Assembly: GCA_964469055.1 (NCBI GenBank)
Contig: CAYXXN010000004.1
Span: 1-39,464, forward strand
Length of the DNA stretch: 39,464 bases
Source of the DNA: CAYXXN01 sp964469055
GTDB taxonomy: Bacteria > Acidobacteriota > Thermoanaerobaculia > Multivoradales > JAHEKO01
Direction: 5' to 3'
The notes beneath the pieces were generated by a model, which saw only the letters and a program-made list of their open reading frames with translations, ran no database searches and was not told the DNA's origin. How positions within the stretch are numbered: position 1 is the first letter of the stretch; the number at the start of each line of letters is the position of its first letter. Of this stretch, positions 1 to 8,071 are shown in pieces. The position numbers and the translations under genes are program-made.

Positions 1-1408
1 GCGGTGGAGGCGGAGTGAGGCCGCGACTCATCTGGAGGAGCTGGCGGGCCGGGGAGTGGCCACCCACAAGCTCCTGCGCGGCAGCTACGAGTGCCCAATC
101 GAGGCGGCCGGGCAGGCCGTCGGCCGCCTGCGGGCCAAAGTGGAGGCCAAGCATCTGCTGAAGTCGGTCCTCGCCGAGGCGCGGCGCGAGGAAGGCGAGA
201 TCCCGTTCGCCGTGGACGCCGAGGGCAACGTGTACGCCATCAGCGACGAGGATTGGACCGCTCTCGATGACCTGGGCGTGGCGAGCGGCGAGACGGAAGA
301 CCGCGAGCCGGCCGGGGACTGGGCGGTTGTCAAGGTCGACTACCCGGACTCGGATCTCGTCTTCGGCATCGCCAAGCCCCTGCGCGACTCGCTGCGCGAG
401 CTGCGGCGCACGGCCGGGCGCAACTTCGGCTTCGGCCTCGGCCTGGTGGGCCTCGCGCTGGTCGGCGTCGTGCCGCTGTCGCGGCGCATCACCCGCAACC
501 TCGGCGAGCTGACGGTCGGCGCCGAGCGCTTGGCCGCCGGCGACCTCGCAGTCGAAGTGCCGGTGCGCTCGCAGGACGAGGTCGGAAGGCTGGCGGAGAC
601 CTTCAACCGCATGGCTCGCGACCTGCGCGTCAATCAGGAGCGGCTGGTCGAGACCGAGCTCGCCCAGCGCCTGCTGGCGACCGAGAACGAGCGCAAGACC
701 CTGGAGCTCGAGGAGGCACGACGCTTCCAGCTCTCGCTCCTGCCCAAGACCCTGCCGGAGCATCCACGGCTCGAGGTCGCGGTCTTCATGCGCACGGCCA
801 CCGAGGTGGGCGGCGACTACTACGACTTCCGCACCGACGACGACGGCCGGCTGACGGTGGCGATCGGCGACGCGACCGGACACGGCGCCAAGGCCGGCAC
901 CATGGTGACGGTCATCAAGAGCCTGTTCATCGCCGGGGCGGGCGGCTGCGACCTGCCGGAGTTCCTCGCCAACGCGGCAGGCTCGATCCGCCGCATGGCC
1001 CTCGGTCGCATGGCGATGGCCCTGGCGCTGGTGCGACTCGACGGCGAGCGGATGACCGTCTCCTCGGCCGGCATGCCGCCGATCCTCGTGCGCCGCGCCG
1101 GCGGCGAGGTGGAGGAGATCGCTCTCCAGGGCCTGCCGCTCGGCGGCATGGCGCAGGCGGTCTATCAGCGACACGAGGTGCCGCTGTCACCGGGCGACGT
1201 CGTGCTGCTGATGAGCGACGGGCTGCCCGAGCTGCCGAACGCCGACGGCGAGCCCTTCGGCTACGGGCGGGTGCGGCAAACGGTCGATGAATGCGCCGGA
1301 TGCAGCCCGCAGGAGATCATCGTCCGGCTCTCCACCGCCGCCGAGGCCTGGGCCGGCGCCCGGCCGCCGGCCGACGACGTGACGTTCGTCGTCGTCAAGG
1401 TGCGCTGA
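1..1408 (+). CDS. Membrane HAMP/PP2C-type (RsbU/SpoIIE-like) serine phosphatase, 5' truncated
   Basis: The reading frame is open to the left edge (first full codon at base 2), so the N-terminus, probably an extracytoplasmic sensor domain, is missing. A GTG at 56 is only an internal candidate start. Numbered from that GTG, a single membrane segment lies at about 123-141, a HAMP domain at 142-195, a short helical linker to 230 and a PP2C/SpoIIE phosphatase domain at 235-448. Metal-binding motifs are visible: GGDYYDF (252-258), GDATGHG (271-277), the MSDG motif and a C-terminal DDVT. Proteins of this build dephosphorylate anti-sigma antagonists in partner-switching cascades; the partner is not in the window. 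Domain assignment is firm, role is by family. Confidence 0.9.
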   Translation, partial: RWRRSEAATHLEELAGRGVATHKLLRGSYECPIEAAGQAVGRLRAKVEAKHLLKSVLAEARREEGEIPFAVDAEGNVYAISDEDWTALDDLGVASGETEDREPAGDWAVVKVDYPDSDLVFGIAKPLRDSLRELRRTAGRNFGFGLGLVGLALVGVVPLSRRITRNLGELTVGAERLAAGDLAVEVPVRSQDEVGRLAETFNRMARDLRVNQERLVETELAQRLLATENERKTLELEEARRFQLSLLPKTLPEHPRLEVAVFMRTATEVGGDYYDFRTDDDGRLTVAIGDATGHGAKAGTMVTVIKSLFIAGAGGCDLPEFLANAAGSIRRMALGRMAMALALVRLDGERMTVSSAGMPPILVRRAGGEVEEIALQGLPLGGMAQAVYQRHEVPLSPGDVVLLMSDGLPELPNADGEPFGYGRVRQTVDECAGCSPQEIIVRLSTAAEAWAGARPPADDVTFVVVKVR

Positions 1409-1416
1409 GAGGCGGC

Positions 1417-1422
1417 TAGACT
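1417..1422 (+). promoter_or_regulatory. TAGACT -10-like box, possible leaderless promoter of the UbiD-family gene
   Basis: TAGACT ends 6 nt before the GTG start at 1429, and no Shine-Dalgarno precedes that start. A -10 element at this spacing would place the transcription start at or next to the start codon. No convincing -35 is visible. Confidence 0.35.
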
Positions 1423-1428
1423 CCGGGC

Positions 1429-3243
1429 GTGCCGGAACCCTCGTTCCCGGATCTCCGCTCCTTTCTCGATCGCCTGCGGCGCGACGGTGACCTCGCGGTC
1501 GTCGAGGCGCCAGTGGACCCCGACCAGGAGGTGGCCGAGATCCACCGGCGGGTGATCGGGGCGGGCGGGCCGGCGCTGTTGTTTACGCGGGTCGGGGAGT
1601 CGGCCTTCCCGGTGGCGACCAACCTCTTCGGGACGGCGCGGCGAGCGGAGCTGGCTTTCGGCGAGCGACCGTTCCGGCTGATCCGACGGTTGGTCGAGCT
1701 CTCCGAGGAGCTGATGCCGCCCAGCCTCGGCAAGCTGTGGGGAGCCCGCGACGTGGGCCGTGAGGCGCTGCGGGTGGGACTCGCGCGCGGCGGCAGGGGC
1801 CCGGTCGCCGAGGTGCGCTCGCGCGAGGTGGACCTCGCACGCCTGCCGGCCCTCACCACCTGGCCGGAGGATGGCGGGCCCTTTGTCACCCTGGGGCAGG
1901 TCTACACCGAGCACCCCGAGACGCAGCGCGCCAACCTCGGGCTCTATCGCCTGCAGGTGCACGACCGACGCACGCTCGGCATGCACTGGCAGATTGGAAA
2001 GGGGGGCGGCTTCCACTACGCGGCGGCCGAGACGCGGGACGAAGCGCTGCCGGTCACCGTCACCCTGGGCGGCCCGCCGGCGGCGATCCTCGCCTCGGTG
2101 GCGCCGCTGCCGGAGAACGTTCCGGAGCTGCTCTTAGCCTCTCTCATCCTCGGCCGGCGGCTGCGCGTGCTCGACGGCCCGAGCGGCCATCCCGTGCTTG
2201 CCGATGCCGAGTTCGCTCTGCTCGGACGGGTGCCGCCGCGGCGGCGGCTGCCGGAAGGCCCCTTTGGGGACCACTACGGCTACTACTCGCTGGCCCACGA
2301 CTACCCGGTCTTCGAGGTGGAGGAGCTGCTGCACCGGCGCGACGCGATCTACCCGGCGACGGTGGTGGGAAAGCCCCGCCAAGAGGACTTCTACATCGGC
2401 GACCTCTTGCAGGAGCTGCTTGCACCGCTCTTCCCACTGGTCATGCCGGGGGTGATCTCACTCTGGTCCTACGGTGAGACGGGCTACCACTCACTGGCCG
2501 CCGCCGTCGTCCGCGAGCGCTACCGGCGCGAGGCGATGGCCTCGGCCTTCCGCATCCTGGGCGAGGGCCAGCTCTCGCTGACCAAGTTCTTGTTGGTGAC
2601 CGATCGTGCGGTGGACTTGAAGGACTTCCGGGCGACGCTCCAACACGTGCTCGAGCGCACGCGCCCGGAGACCGACCTCTTCGTCTTCGCCAACCTGTCG
2701 ATGGACACGCTGGACTACACGGGGCCGGTGGTCAACGAAGGTTCGAAAGGCGTCTGGGTAGGGCTGGGCGAGCCGGTGCGGGAGCTGCCGCGGGAGTTCG
2801 CGGCAGCGGAGCTTCCTGCCGGCGCCCGCGACGTGCGCGTCTTCTGTCCCGGATGCCTGGTCGTCGGTGGGCCCGCCAAAGGCGAGGACCCCGGGGCCGC
2901 GGCGCGCTTCGCCGCGCATCCGACCTTCGCCGATTGGCCCCTCCTCGTCGTCACCGACGAGCCCGCCCGCGCCGCGGCGAGCCCCATCAACTTCCTATGG
3001 ACGACCTTCACCCGCTTCGAGCCCGCCGCCGACCTCCACGCCGCGGGCCGGGAGGTTACCCGCAACCACGTGAGCTACCGCGGCCCGATCGCGATCGACG
3101 CCCGCCTGAAGCCCGACTTCCCCAAGGAGCTCTTCTGCGCCCCGGCAGCAGCCGAGAGGGTCACTCGCCGCTGGCACGAGTACTTCCCGCAGGGCGGCAT
3201 CGAGATGGGCGACTCGGACCGCGCTCACCTCGGGCGCGAGTGA
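1429..3243 (+). CDS. UbiD-family prenylated-FMN decarboxylase
   Basis: UbiD-family enzymes decarboxylate aromatic or unsaturated acids with prenylated FMN, for example in ubiquinone or menaquinone synthesis. Visible signatures are LGMHWQ (about 183-188) and EGPFGDHYGYYS (276-287), the latter close to the active-site strip of E. coli UbiD (EGPFGDHTGYY as I recall it), followed by the conserved stretch that starts DAIYPATVVGKP. At 604 aa it is about 100 residues longer than E. coli UbiD, the extra being at the C-terminal end, as in some quinone-linked bacterial homologues. The GTG start has no SD but has an upstream TAGACT box. No UbiX or UbiA is nearby, so the substrate is open (quinone precursor versus another aromatic acid). 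It ends 22 bp from the convergent antiporter gene. Confidence 0.9.
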   Translation: MPEPSFPDLRSFLDRLRRDGDLAVVEAPVDPDQEVAEIHRRVIGAGGPALLFTRVGESAFPVATNLFGTARRAELAFGERPFRLIRRLVELSEELMPPSLGKLWGARDVGREALRVGLARGGRGPVAEVRSREVDLARLPALTTWPEDGGPFVTLGQVYTEHPETQRANLGLYRLQVHDRRTLGMHWQIGKGGGFHYAAAETRDEALPVTVTLGGPPAAILASVAPLPENVPELLLASLILGRRLRVLDGPSGHPVLADAEFALLGRVPPRRRLPEGPFGDHYGYYSLAHDYPVFEVEELLHRRDAIYPATVVGKPRQEDFYIGDLLQELLAPLFPLVMPGVISLWSYGETGYHSLAAAVVRERYRREAMASAFRILGEGQLSLTKFLLVTDRAVDLKDFRATLQHVLERTRPETDLFVFANLSMDTLDYTGPVVNEGSKGVWVGLGEPVRELPREFAAAELPAGARDVRVFCPGCLVVGGPAKGEDPGAAARFAAHPTFADWPLLVVTDEPARAAASPINFLWTTFTRFEPAADLHAAGREVTRNHVSYRGPIAIDARLKPDFPKELFCAPAAAERVTRRWHEYFPQGGIEMGDSDRAHLGRE

Positions 3244-3249
3244 CCACAA

Positions 3250-3266
3250 TCCCTACTCGAGCTGTT
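3250..3266 (-). repeat. Dispersed motif copy (AACAGCTCGAGTAGGGA on minus strand)
   Basis: A close copy of the short dispersed motif lies in the tail-to-tail gap between the UbiD-family and antiporter genes. On the minus strand it starts one base into the antiporter stop codon. Its flank CTGTTTACAGC recurs inverted at 36638-36648. Confidence 0.5.
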
Positions 3267-4519
3267 TACAGCGGTGCCGCCGCATCGACCGGCCGTCCTT
3301 CCCGCCCGTAGACCCGATTGAAGAACGGCACCGCCATGAGGGTCGTCGCCACGGCCATCAACACCAGGATGGTGAACAGCGTCTGGGTGATGAGACCGCG
3401 GTCGTAGGCGAGGTTCAAGAGGATCAGCTCCATCAGGCCGCGGGCGTTCATCAAGGCGCCGATGGCGACCGCGTCGCGGGTGGACTCGCCGGTCGCCCGT
3501 GCCGCGACGCCGCACGCCAGGCCCTTGCCCGCCACCGCGGCGGCGAGCACGAGGAGGGCGATCCCCCACATGACCCAGGAATCGAGGAGACCGATCGCGG
3601 TGTTGAGTCCGGAATTGACGAAGAAGTTGGGCAACAAGAAGACGGTAGTGAGGGGCGCCAGTCGCCCTTCCAGCACCTTCTGGAGCGGCCCCCGCGGCAT
3701 GCAGGCGCCGAGGATGAAGGCGCCGAAGACGGCGTAGATGCCGATCGTGTCGGTCAGCCAGGCGGCGAGCATGAGCAGGGTGAGGGTGATGGGGAGCACC
3801 AGGGGCTCGCGTTCGGGCCGGCCCAGGGCCTCGTAGAGCCGGGCCAGAAGGCGCCGCCCGAGGGCGAACATGGCCACACCGTACAGGGCGCCGCCGCCGA
3901 CGGCGAGCAACGCGATCGACGCCTGGCCCGTGAAGCCGGCCAGGACGATGGCGAGCAGGCACCAGGCCGCGGCGTCGTCGAGCGATCCGGCGGCGAGGGC
4001 CAGGGTGCCGAGCGACGTTCCCGAGAGGCCGCGCTCGTAGATGATGCGGGCGAGCATCGGGAAGGCGGTGATCGACAGCGCCGAGCCGAAGAAGAGCATC
4101 GCCTGCCAGTTCGCGACCCCCTCCGTGAACAGCGAGAAGCGGTCCTTGAGGACGAACGCCAGCCCGGCGCCGAGGGCGAAGGGGGTCAGGATCCCCGCCC
4201 AGGAAACGGCGACGGCGCTCTTCACGCGCCGGCGGATGAGACCGAGATCGAACTCGAGCCCGACCAGGAACATGTAGAGCGCCAGGCCGATCTGGGCGAG
4301 CACGTAGAGGATCGGCTTGGTGGCGGGCGGGAAGAGCCAGGCCTGGGCGCTCGGCGCGAGCCAGCCGAAGAGCGACGGGCCCAAGAGGACGCCGGTGACC
4401 ATCTCGGCCACCACCTGCGGCTGGCCGAACGGCCGCACCAGGCGGCCGACGATCCGACAAGCGGCGAGGATCACCGCCAGCTCGAGGAATACCCGGACGG
4501 AGATCTCGAAGGGGGTCAT
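3266..4519 (-). CDS. CPA2-family cation:proton antiporter (Na+/H+ exchanger domain)
   Basis: This 417-aa integral membrane protein has about 12-13 hydrophobic segments and the NhaP/KefB-type exchanger fold. Landmarks are VGLEFDLG (86-93), the unwound-helix region ALSITAFPMLARII (147-160) and the paired acids SLDDAAAW with D181-D182, the ion-binding pair expected of CPA2 members. No RCK/TrkA-N domain follows, unlike KefB/C, so it is a short exchanger-only form. I chose the ATG at 4519 over an upstream in-frame start at 4678, because the added 53 residues are Arg/Pro-rich and overlap the divergent dehydratase gene. A TAGACT on the minus strand (4547-4542) is a candidate -10. The exchanged ion (Na+ or K+) cannot be told. 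Confidence 0.9.
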   Translation of the reverse strand: MTPFEISVRVFLELAVILAACRIVGRLVRPFGQPQVVAEMVTGVLLGPSLFGWLAPSAQAWLFPPATKPILYVLAQIGLALYMFLVGLEFDLGLIRRRVKSAVAVSWAGILTPFALGAGLAFVLKDRFSLFTEGVANWQAMLFFGSALSITAFPMLARIIYERGLSGTSLGTLALAAGSLDDAAAWCLLAIVLAGFTGQASIALLAVGGGALYGVAMFALGRRLLARLYEALGRPEREPLVLPITLTLLMLAAWLTDTIGIYAVFGAFILGACMPRGPLQKVLEGRLAPLTTVFLLPNFFVNSGLNTAIGLLDSWVMWGIALLVLAAAVAGKGLACGVAARATGESTRDAVAIGALMNARGLMELILLNLAYDRGLITQTLFTILVLMAVATTLMAVPFFNRVYGREGRPVDAAAPL

Positions 4520-4575
4520 CGACCGACGAGGGCGTCGGGCGAGTCTAGTCGATGGCGGCCGTCGGATCGGCGGCT

Positions 4576-4581
4576 TAGGAT
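4576..4581 (+). promoter_or_regulatory. TAGGAT -10-like box before the first dehydratase gene
   Basis: TAGGAT lies 9 nt upstream of the ATG at 4591, with no SD between. The same hexamer occurs upstream of the AMP ligase gene at 11504-11509. Confidence 0.35.
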
Positions 4582-4590
4582 CGCCACCCG

Positions 4591-4992
4591 ATGGCCGGCG
4601 CCGACCCCTCTCCCCTCGCGGCTCGAAGCGAGCTGGTGCTCGTCGAGCGCGAGGGAAACGAGGGCGCGGGCCGCGCACGCTTCACTGCCGTGCCTGCGCC
4701 CTCCTACTTCGAAGGCCACTTTCCGGGCCACCCGGTGCTTCCTGCCGTCGCCCAGCTCGGCATCGTCCAGCAAGCCCTGGGATCCGCGCTGGGGCGCGCC
4801 GTCGCGATCTCTGCCATCGAACGCCTGCGCTGCGCGCGCCCCGTCGTTCCGGGCGACCGACTGGTGCTCGACCTCGACTGGGACGACGCTTTCACCCGCG
4901 TGCGCTTCGTTCTGTCGCTGTCAACAGATCGGGTGAGTGACGGCATCTTGACCTGCGAGGTGGTGATCGATGAGGACGCCGGTGACAACTAA
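4591..4992 (+). CDS. Hotdog-fold 3-hydroxyacyl-ACP dehydratase (FabZ/ApeI-like)
   Basis: A 133-aa single hotdog domain. The active-site stretch EGHFPGHPVLPAVAQL (41-56) matches the FabA/FabZ/ApeI signature, with H43 as the catalytic histidine. It would remove water from 3-hydroxyacyl-ACP to leave a trans double bond, the repeated step that makes a conjugated polyene. Its stop overlaps the start of the next dehydratase by 23 bp, so the pair is translationally coupled. Two different dehydratases side by side, as here, is typical of APE-type loci (ApeI plus ApeP). ApeI-like is favoured because of the HFPGxPVLP wording; an ordinary FabZ is the alternative. Confidence 0.85.
   Translation: MAGADPSPLAARSELVLVEREGNEGAGRARFTAVPAPSYFEGHFPGHPVLPAVAQLGIVQQALGSALGRAVAISAIERLRCARPVVPGDRLVLDLDWDDAFTRVRFVLSLSTDRVSDGILTCEVVIDEDAGDN
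4923..4940 (+). repeat. Dispersed motif, divergent copy (AACAGATCGGGTGAGTGA)
   Basis: It differs from the copy at 12760 by one substitution, one inserted base and one further mismatch. It lies inside the dehydratase gene, where it creates the atypical codons tca, aca, gat and agt. Confidence 0.35.
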
Positions 4993-5467
4993 GGGGATCG
5001 ACGATCTCGGCGCCTGGCTGCCTCATGCCGGCCCGGCGCGGATGCTCACTCGCGTGGTCGAGGTCACGGCGGACGCCATCGTCTGTGAGGGAACGGTGCC
5101 ACCCACTAGCCCCTACGTGAGCAGTTCCTCCTGTCCGACTTGGGTTGGCGTGGAGCTCGGTGCGCAGGCGGCGGCCTTGCTCGAGGCGCACGCTCACGAG
5201 GCCACCTTGGTGGGCACGCGACCGACCGGGTATCTCGTTCGGATGCGCGACGTGCGCTGCTCGCGTCCGGTGTTTCCGGCGGGAACCGCCCTTCGGATCC
5301 GCGTGGAACGCTTGTCGGCGGCCTTGCCTCTTTTCGTCTACTTGATCTCTGTTGCCGCTGGCGGCGTCGAGTTGCTGCGGGGCCAGATCAGCACCTATCT
5401 GGCCGCGCCGCCCGACGAAGCCTCCTCCGATTCGTCCTCCCAGACCTCGCGGAAGCAGAACCACTGA
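4970..5467 (+). CDS. Hotdog-fold dehydratase, ApeP-like
   Basis: 165 aa. The N-terminal WLPHAGPARMLTRVVEV (16-32) matches the 'LPH..PM' opening of the ApeP/FabZ-like dehydratases of aryl-polyene clusters, with H19 the probable catalytic histidine. VGVELGAQAAALLEAHA (about 61-77) matches the central helix. The ATG at 4970 overlaps the upstream gene by 23 bp; a GTG at 4982 is an in-frame alternative. The product should act with the preceding dehydratase on ACP-bound intermediates. The last 73 bp overlap the 3' end of the convergent acyltransferase gene, so one of the two C-terminal tails may be non-conserved. Confidence 0.8.
   Translation: MRTPVTTKGIDDLGAWLPHAGPARMLTRVVEVTADAIVCEGTVPPTSPYVSSSSCPTWVGVELGAQAAALLEAHAHEATLVGTRPTGYLVRMRDVRCSRPVFPAGTALRIRVERLSAALPLFVYLISVAAGGVELLRGQISTYLAAPPDEASSDSSSQTSRKQNH
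5110..5126 (-). repeat. Dispersed motif copy (AACTGCTCACGTAGGGG)
   Basis: It lies inside the ApeP-like gene and differs from the copy at 5952-5968 by a single base, in the same orientation. The local codons act, agt, tgt and gtt are unusual for this gene. Confidence 0.45.
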
Positions 5468-6378
5468 AACGGCTCGCGCCGGATGATCGACTCCAGGCCG
5501 GCGGCGACCTGGACGGCGGCTGCCGCGAGATCCACGCGGCGGTCGGCGGTCGTGGCAACGCGGATGGCGTCGCGGAAGACGACACGGTAGCGTCGCCGCC
5601 CTTCACGTAGGGCGAAAACGGGCAGGAGGGGCACCGCAGCGCTGCGGGCCAGGGCTAGCGGTCCGAGTGGCAGGGAAAAGGAGCGGTCGAACATGCGAGT
5701 GGGCGCGGTGCGCCCACCGGCGCGGGGCCGATCGCCCTGCAGCGCGACGATCTCGCCGCCCGCGAGGGCCTCGTGCAGCACCACGCCGAGCAACGGGTCG
5801 CCGACGAAGTGGGTGGTGAGCGCCTGGCCGCCGCGCCGCGCGACGAGGTCGCGCACGAACGCCTGCGCCTCGGGATCGAGCTCCTCCTCGCGCACCAGAT
5901 GCACCGGGCGCTTGCCGACCCGCGCCAGTAGCCCGGCGGCCGGCTCCCAAACCCCTACGTGAGCTGTTTGTACGAGAAAACCGCTCTGCGCGGCGCTGAT
6001 CTCTTGCCAGGCTTCGAGCCCCTCCGTCTCGACCGCGAACTCGCCCACGCCGCACAGGTGCTCCCAGCGCTCGGTGAGGCACCAGGCGAAGGTGAGGAGC
6101 GTGCGGTGGATCCGCCGCTGGGTCGCCCAGAAGCCGGCCGGCCCGAGCACCGGCACGAGGTTGGCCGCGACCGCCCGGCGGATGCGCCGCAGGGCGAGGA
6201 AGAAAAAGGCGGTGAAGAGGTGAACGAACGGCGCGACCGCCCACCCGGGCAGCCGCCGGACGCCCCAGGCATGGAAGCGATACCAGAAGACACCGGTGAC
6301 GTGCAGCCCGCCGAGCAGGCCGGCAAGGCGGCCGCGCTCGGGCGCCTGGGGCGGCGCTGCGGTGGTCGTCGTCGCCAT
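5395..6378 (-). CDS. Lysophospholipid/LpxL-type acyltransferase (LPLAT) of the polyene cluster
   Basis: A 327-aa protein of the LpxL/HtrB acyltransferase superfamily. The HxxxxE/D-type catalytic motif is visible as AHVGVWE (139-145, H140), followed by a hydrophobic and basic surface typical of membrane-associated acyl transfer. A hydrophobic segment at about 48-65 fits an inner-membrane association. APE loci carry such enzymes (ApeD/ApeJ type), thought to join the polyene acyl chain to a lipid head group. It is the last gene of the minus-strand operon, 5 bp after the ketoreductase stop. The ATG at 6378 was chosen because the longer open frame upstream is antisense-like Arg-rich sequence inside the ketoreductase gene. 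The acceptor is unknown. Confidence 0.8.
   Translation of the reverse strand: MATTTTAAPPQAPERGRLAGLLGGLHVTGVFWYRFHAWGVRRLPGWAVAPFVHLFTAFFFLALRRIRRAVAANLVPVLGPAGFWATQRRIHRTLLTFAWCLTERWEHLCGVGEFAVETEGLEAWQEISAAQSGFLVQTAHVGVWEPAAGLLARVGKRPVHLVREEELDPEAQAFVRDLVARRGGQALTTHFVGDPLLGVVLHEALAGGEIVALQGDRPRAGGRTAPTRMFDRSFSLPLGPLALARSAAVPLLPVFALREGRRRYRVVFRDAIRVATTADRRVDLAAAAVQVAAGLESIIRREPFQWFCFREVWEDESEEASSGGAAR
5952..5968 (-). repeat. Dispersed motif copy (AACAGCTCACGTAGGGG)
   Basis: It lies exactly over the codons of the acyltransferase active-site segment QTAHVGVW. The codons used (gta, caa, aca, gct, gta, ggg, gtt) are rare ones in this gene. The peptide is conserved in the family, but the third-position choices are not explained by the protein. 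Confidence 0.45.
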
Positions 6379-6383
6379 TGCCT

Positions 6384-7112
6384 TCAGGCCGAGGCGCCCG
6401 CGTCGACGAACACGCACTGGCCGGTGATCGCCCGCGCCCGATCCGAGAGCAGGAAGGCGATCGCCTCGCCGACCGCGCCCGGCTCGACGCCCCCTGACAG
6501 ACACTCGCGCTCGCGGAGCCGGACGACGACATCCTCGGGCAGGCCCGCGGTCAGCTCGGTGGACAGGAACCCCGGGGCGACGGCGTTGACCCGCACCCCG
6601 CGGCCACCGACCTCGCGGGCGAGGCTCCGGGTCAAACCCACGATGCCCGCCTTCGCCGCCGCGTAGCCGGTCTGTCCGGCGAGCCCGAAGCGGGCCGAGA
6701 GCGACGTCACGTTGACGATCGCGCCGCGCCGGCGGTGCATCATGCCGGGGAGAACGGCGCGACAACAGCGGAAGACACCACCCAGATTGATCTCGAGCAG
6801 GCGCCGCCACTCCTCATCGGAGGTCATCGCCAGAAGCCCATCGGCGCGCACTCCGGCGCCGTTCACCAGCCCATCGAGCGGTCCGAGCTTCGCCTCGACG
6901 CGCTCTACCAGGTCGTCCACGGCAGCCGAGTCCGCGAGGTCGAGCGGGTAGGCGCGCGCTCGCCCCGCCGCCGCCCCTTCGATCTTCCGCGCGCCCGCTT
7001 CATCGTGCCGGAAGGTGAAGGCGACGAGAGCGCCGTGCGACAGCAACACCTCGACCAGCGCGCGGCCGAGTCCGCCGCTGCCGCCGGTCAGGAGGATCGT
7101 GCCGAGGGCCAC
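6384..7112 (-). CDS. 3-oxoacyl-ACP reductase (FabG-like SDR) of the polyene cluster
   Basis: A 242-aa classical SDR. The Rossmann glycine motif is TGGSGGLG (9-16), then NGAG near 84-87 and the catalytic triad S137, Y150 and K154 (QTGYAAAKAG). It would reduce the 3-ketoacyl-ACP made by the ketosynthase, feeding the dehydratases; its position is equivalent to ApeQ/FabG2 in APE loci. The start is the GTG at 7112, chosen because it directly precedes the first beta strand (ALGTILLTGG); the frame continues upstream but only into the neighbouring gene. It lies 26 bp after the periplasmic-protein gene and 5 bp before the acyltransferase gene. Confidence 0.88.
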   Translation of the reverse strand: MALGTILLTGGSGGLGRALVEVLLSHGALVAFTFRHDEAGARKIEGAAAGRARAYPLDLADSAAVDDLVERVEAKLGPLDGLVNGAGVRADGLLAMTSDEEWRRLLEINLGGVFRCCRAVLPGMMHRRRGAIVNVTSLSARFGLAGQTGYAAAKAGIVGLTRSLAREVGGRGVRVNAVAPGFLSTELTAGLPEDVVVRLRERECLSGGVEPGAVGEAIAFLLSDRARAITGQCVFVDAGASA

Positions 7113-7138
7113 GGCACCTAGGGCGAGAGCATCGAAGC

Positions 7139-8047
7139 CTACTGGACGGGCAGATCCAAGGCGGCGCGGATGACTTCCTCTGGAAGCCCCTCCTCCTTCC
7201 AGTGCGCCAAATCGTCCGCCGACAGGGGAGCGCTCAACGCCTTGCGATCCAGGTAGTCGAGCAGGGTCTCGGTCTCGAACCCTTGCTCGAGGAGCCCCAG
7301 CAGCTCGTCCAGCAACGTGTCGGGCTCGACGACCTCCTCGTGGCTCGCGGCCGAACCGGGCGTGACCACGGCGATGTGGAAGGCGAGCGAGTCGCCCTCG
7401 GCCGCGGCGCGCCGCGCCGGGCCGGGAGCGACCTCGACGACCCCGGCCCAGGCCTGCTGCAGCCCCGGTTGGCTCAGGCCGGCGGCGAAGGCCTCGAGCA
7501 AGGCGTCGCTCAACACCTCGTTGCAGTTGGCGTCGCTGCCGGCGCGCCCGTAGCGGCTGGCATCGCCGCCCGCGGTGCCGGACCACAGCCGGTTGCCGCC
7601 GCGGTCGAGCAAGGCGAGCGAGAGCCCGCTGTTGGCCTGGAAGGTCGCCCCGAGGGCCTGGTTCGTCTCGTCCACCTGGAGGACCATGATCGTCGCCTCG
7701 AGGATGCGATCGGCGCCGGGCGCTACCCGCACGCCCCACTTCTGCGCCAGCTGGGCGAGGGCGGCCTCCACGAAGGCGACGACGTCGTTCGATGCCTGCA
7801 GCGGATGGGGCCGGTCGTCATCGTCGGTGCGAGTGCCCACCGACGCGGGATCCGCTCCGGACCGCCCATCGACCACCCGCAGCTCCACCGGCGCCTGGGT
7901 CATGGTCGGAGTCAGGGTGGGGATCGACTCGGCGATTTCGTGCTGAGGCGTGAAGGCGAGCACGATGTAGGGATCGACCGGCGCCGCCAGGCCGGGCGCC
8001 GCGACGAGCCAGAGCAGAGCGGTCGAACGAAGGAGCAAGGAGGTCAC
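7139..8047 (-). CDS. Secreted periplasmic protein of unknown function inside the polyene operon
   Basis: 302 aa with a cleavable signal peptide (about 1-21, ending LAAP) and no lipobox cysteine. The middle part reads as an alternating-strand domain ending in LLDRGGNRLWSGTAGGDASR and then a helix of the 'LSDALLEAFA' type. This recalls YajG-like or related periplasmic/lipoprotein domains in which a 'V.L.D..G..LW' strand is followed by 'Y.E.LSDAL..A'. The C-terminus has a small helical motif, LSADDLAHWKEEGLPEEVIRAAL, seen at the ends of many secreted orphans. It is cotranscribed between the GT2 and ketoreductase genes (24 and 26 bp gaps), so a role in handling or exporting the polyene lipid is likely but only inferred. 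Confidence 0.7.
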   Translation of the reverse strand: MTSLLLRSTALLWLVAAPGLAAPVDPYIVLAFTPQHEIAESIPTLTPTMTQAPVELRVVDGRSGADPASVGTRTDDDDRPHPLQASNDVVAFVEAALAQLAQKWGVRVAPGADRILEATIMVLQVDETNQALGATFQANSGLSLALLDRGGNRLWSGTAGGDASRYGRAGSDANCNEVLSDALLEAFAAGLSQPGLQQAWAGVVEVAPGPARRAAAEGDSLAFHIAVVTPGSAASHEEVVEPDTLLDELLGLLEQGFETETLLDYLDRKALSAPLSADDLAHWKEEGLPEEVIRAALDLPVQ

Positions 8048-8071
8048 CCTAGCGGCGCTGGCGCGGCGAAG

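Noticed and set aside
1429..3243. Assigning the UbiD-family gene to the polyene pathway
   Set aside because: The antiporter gene lies between and nothing couples it to the cluster; a quinone role is equally likely.
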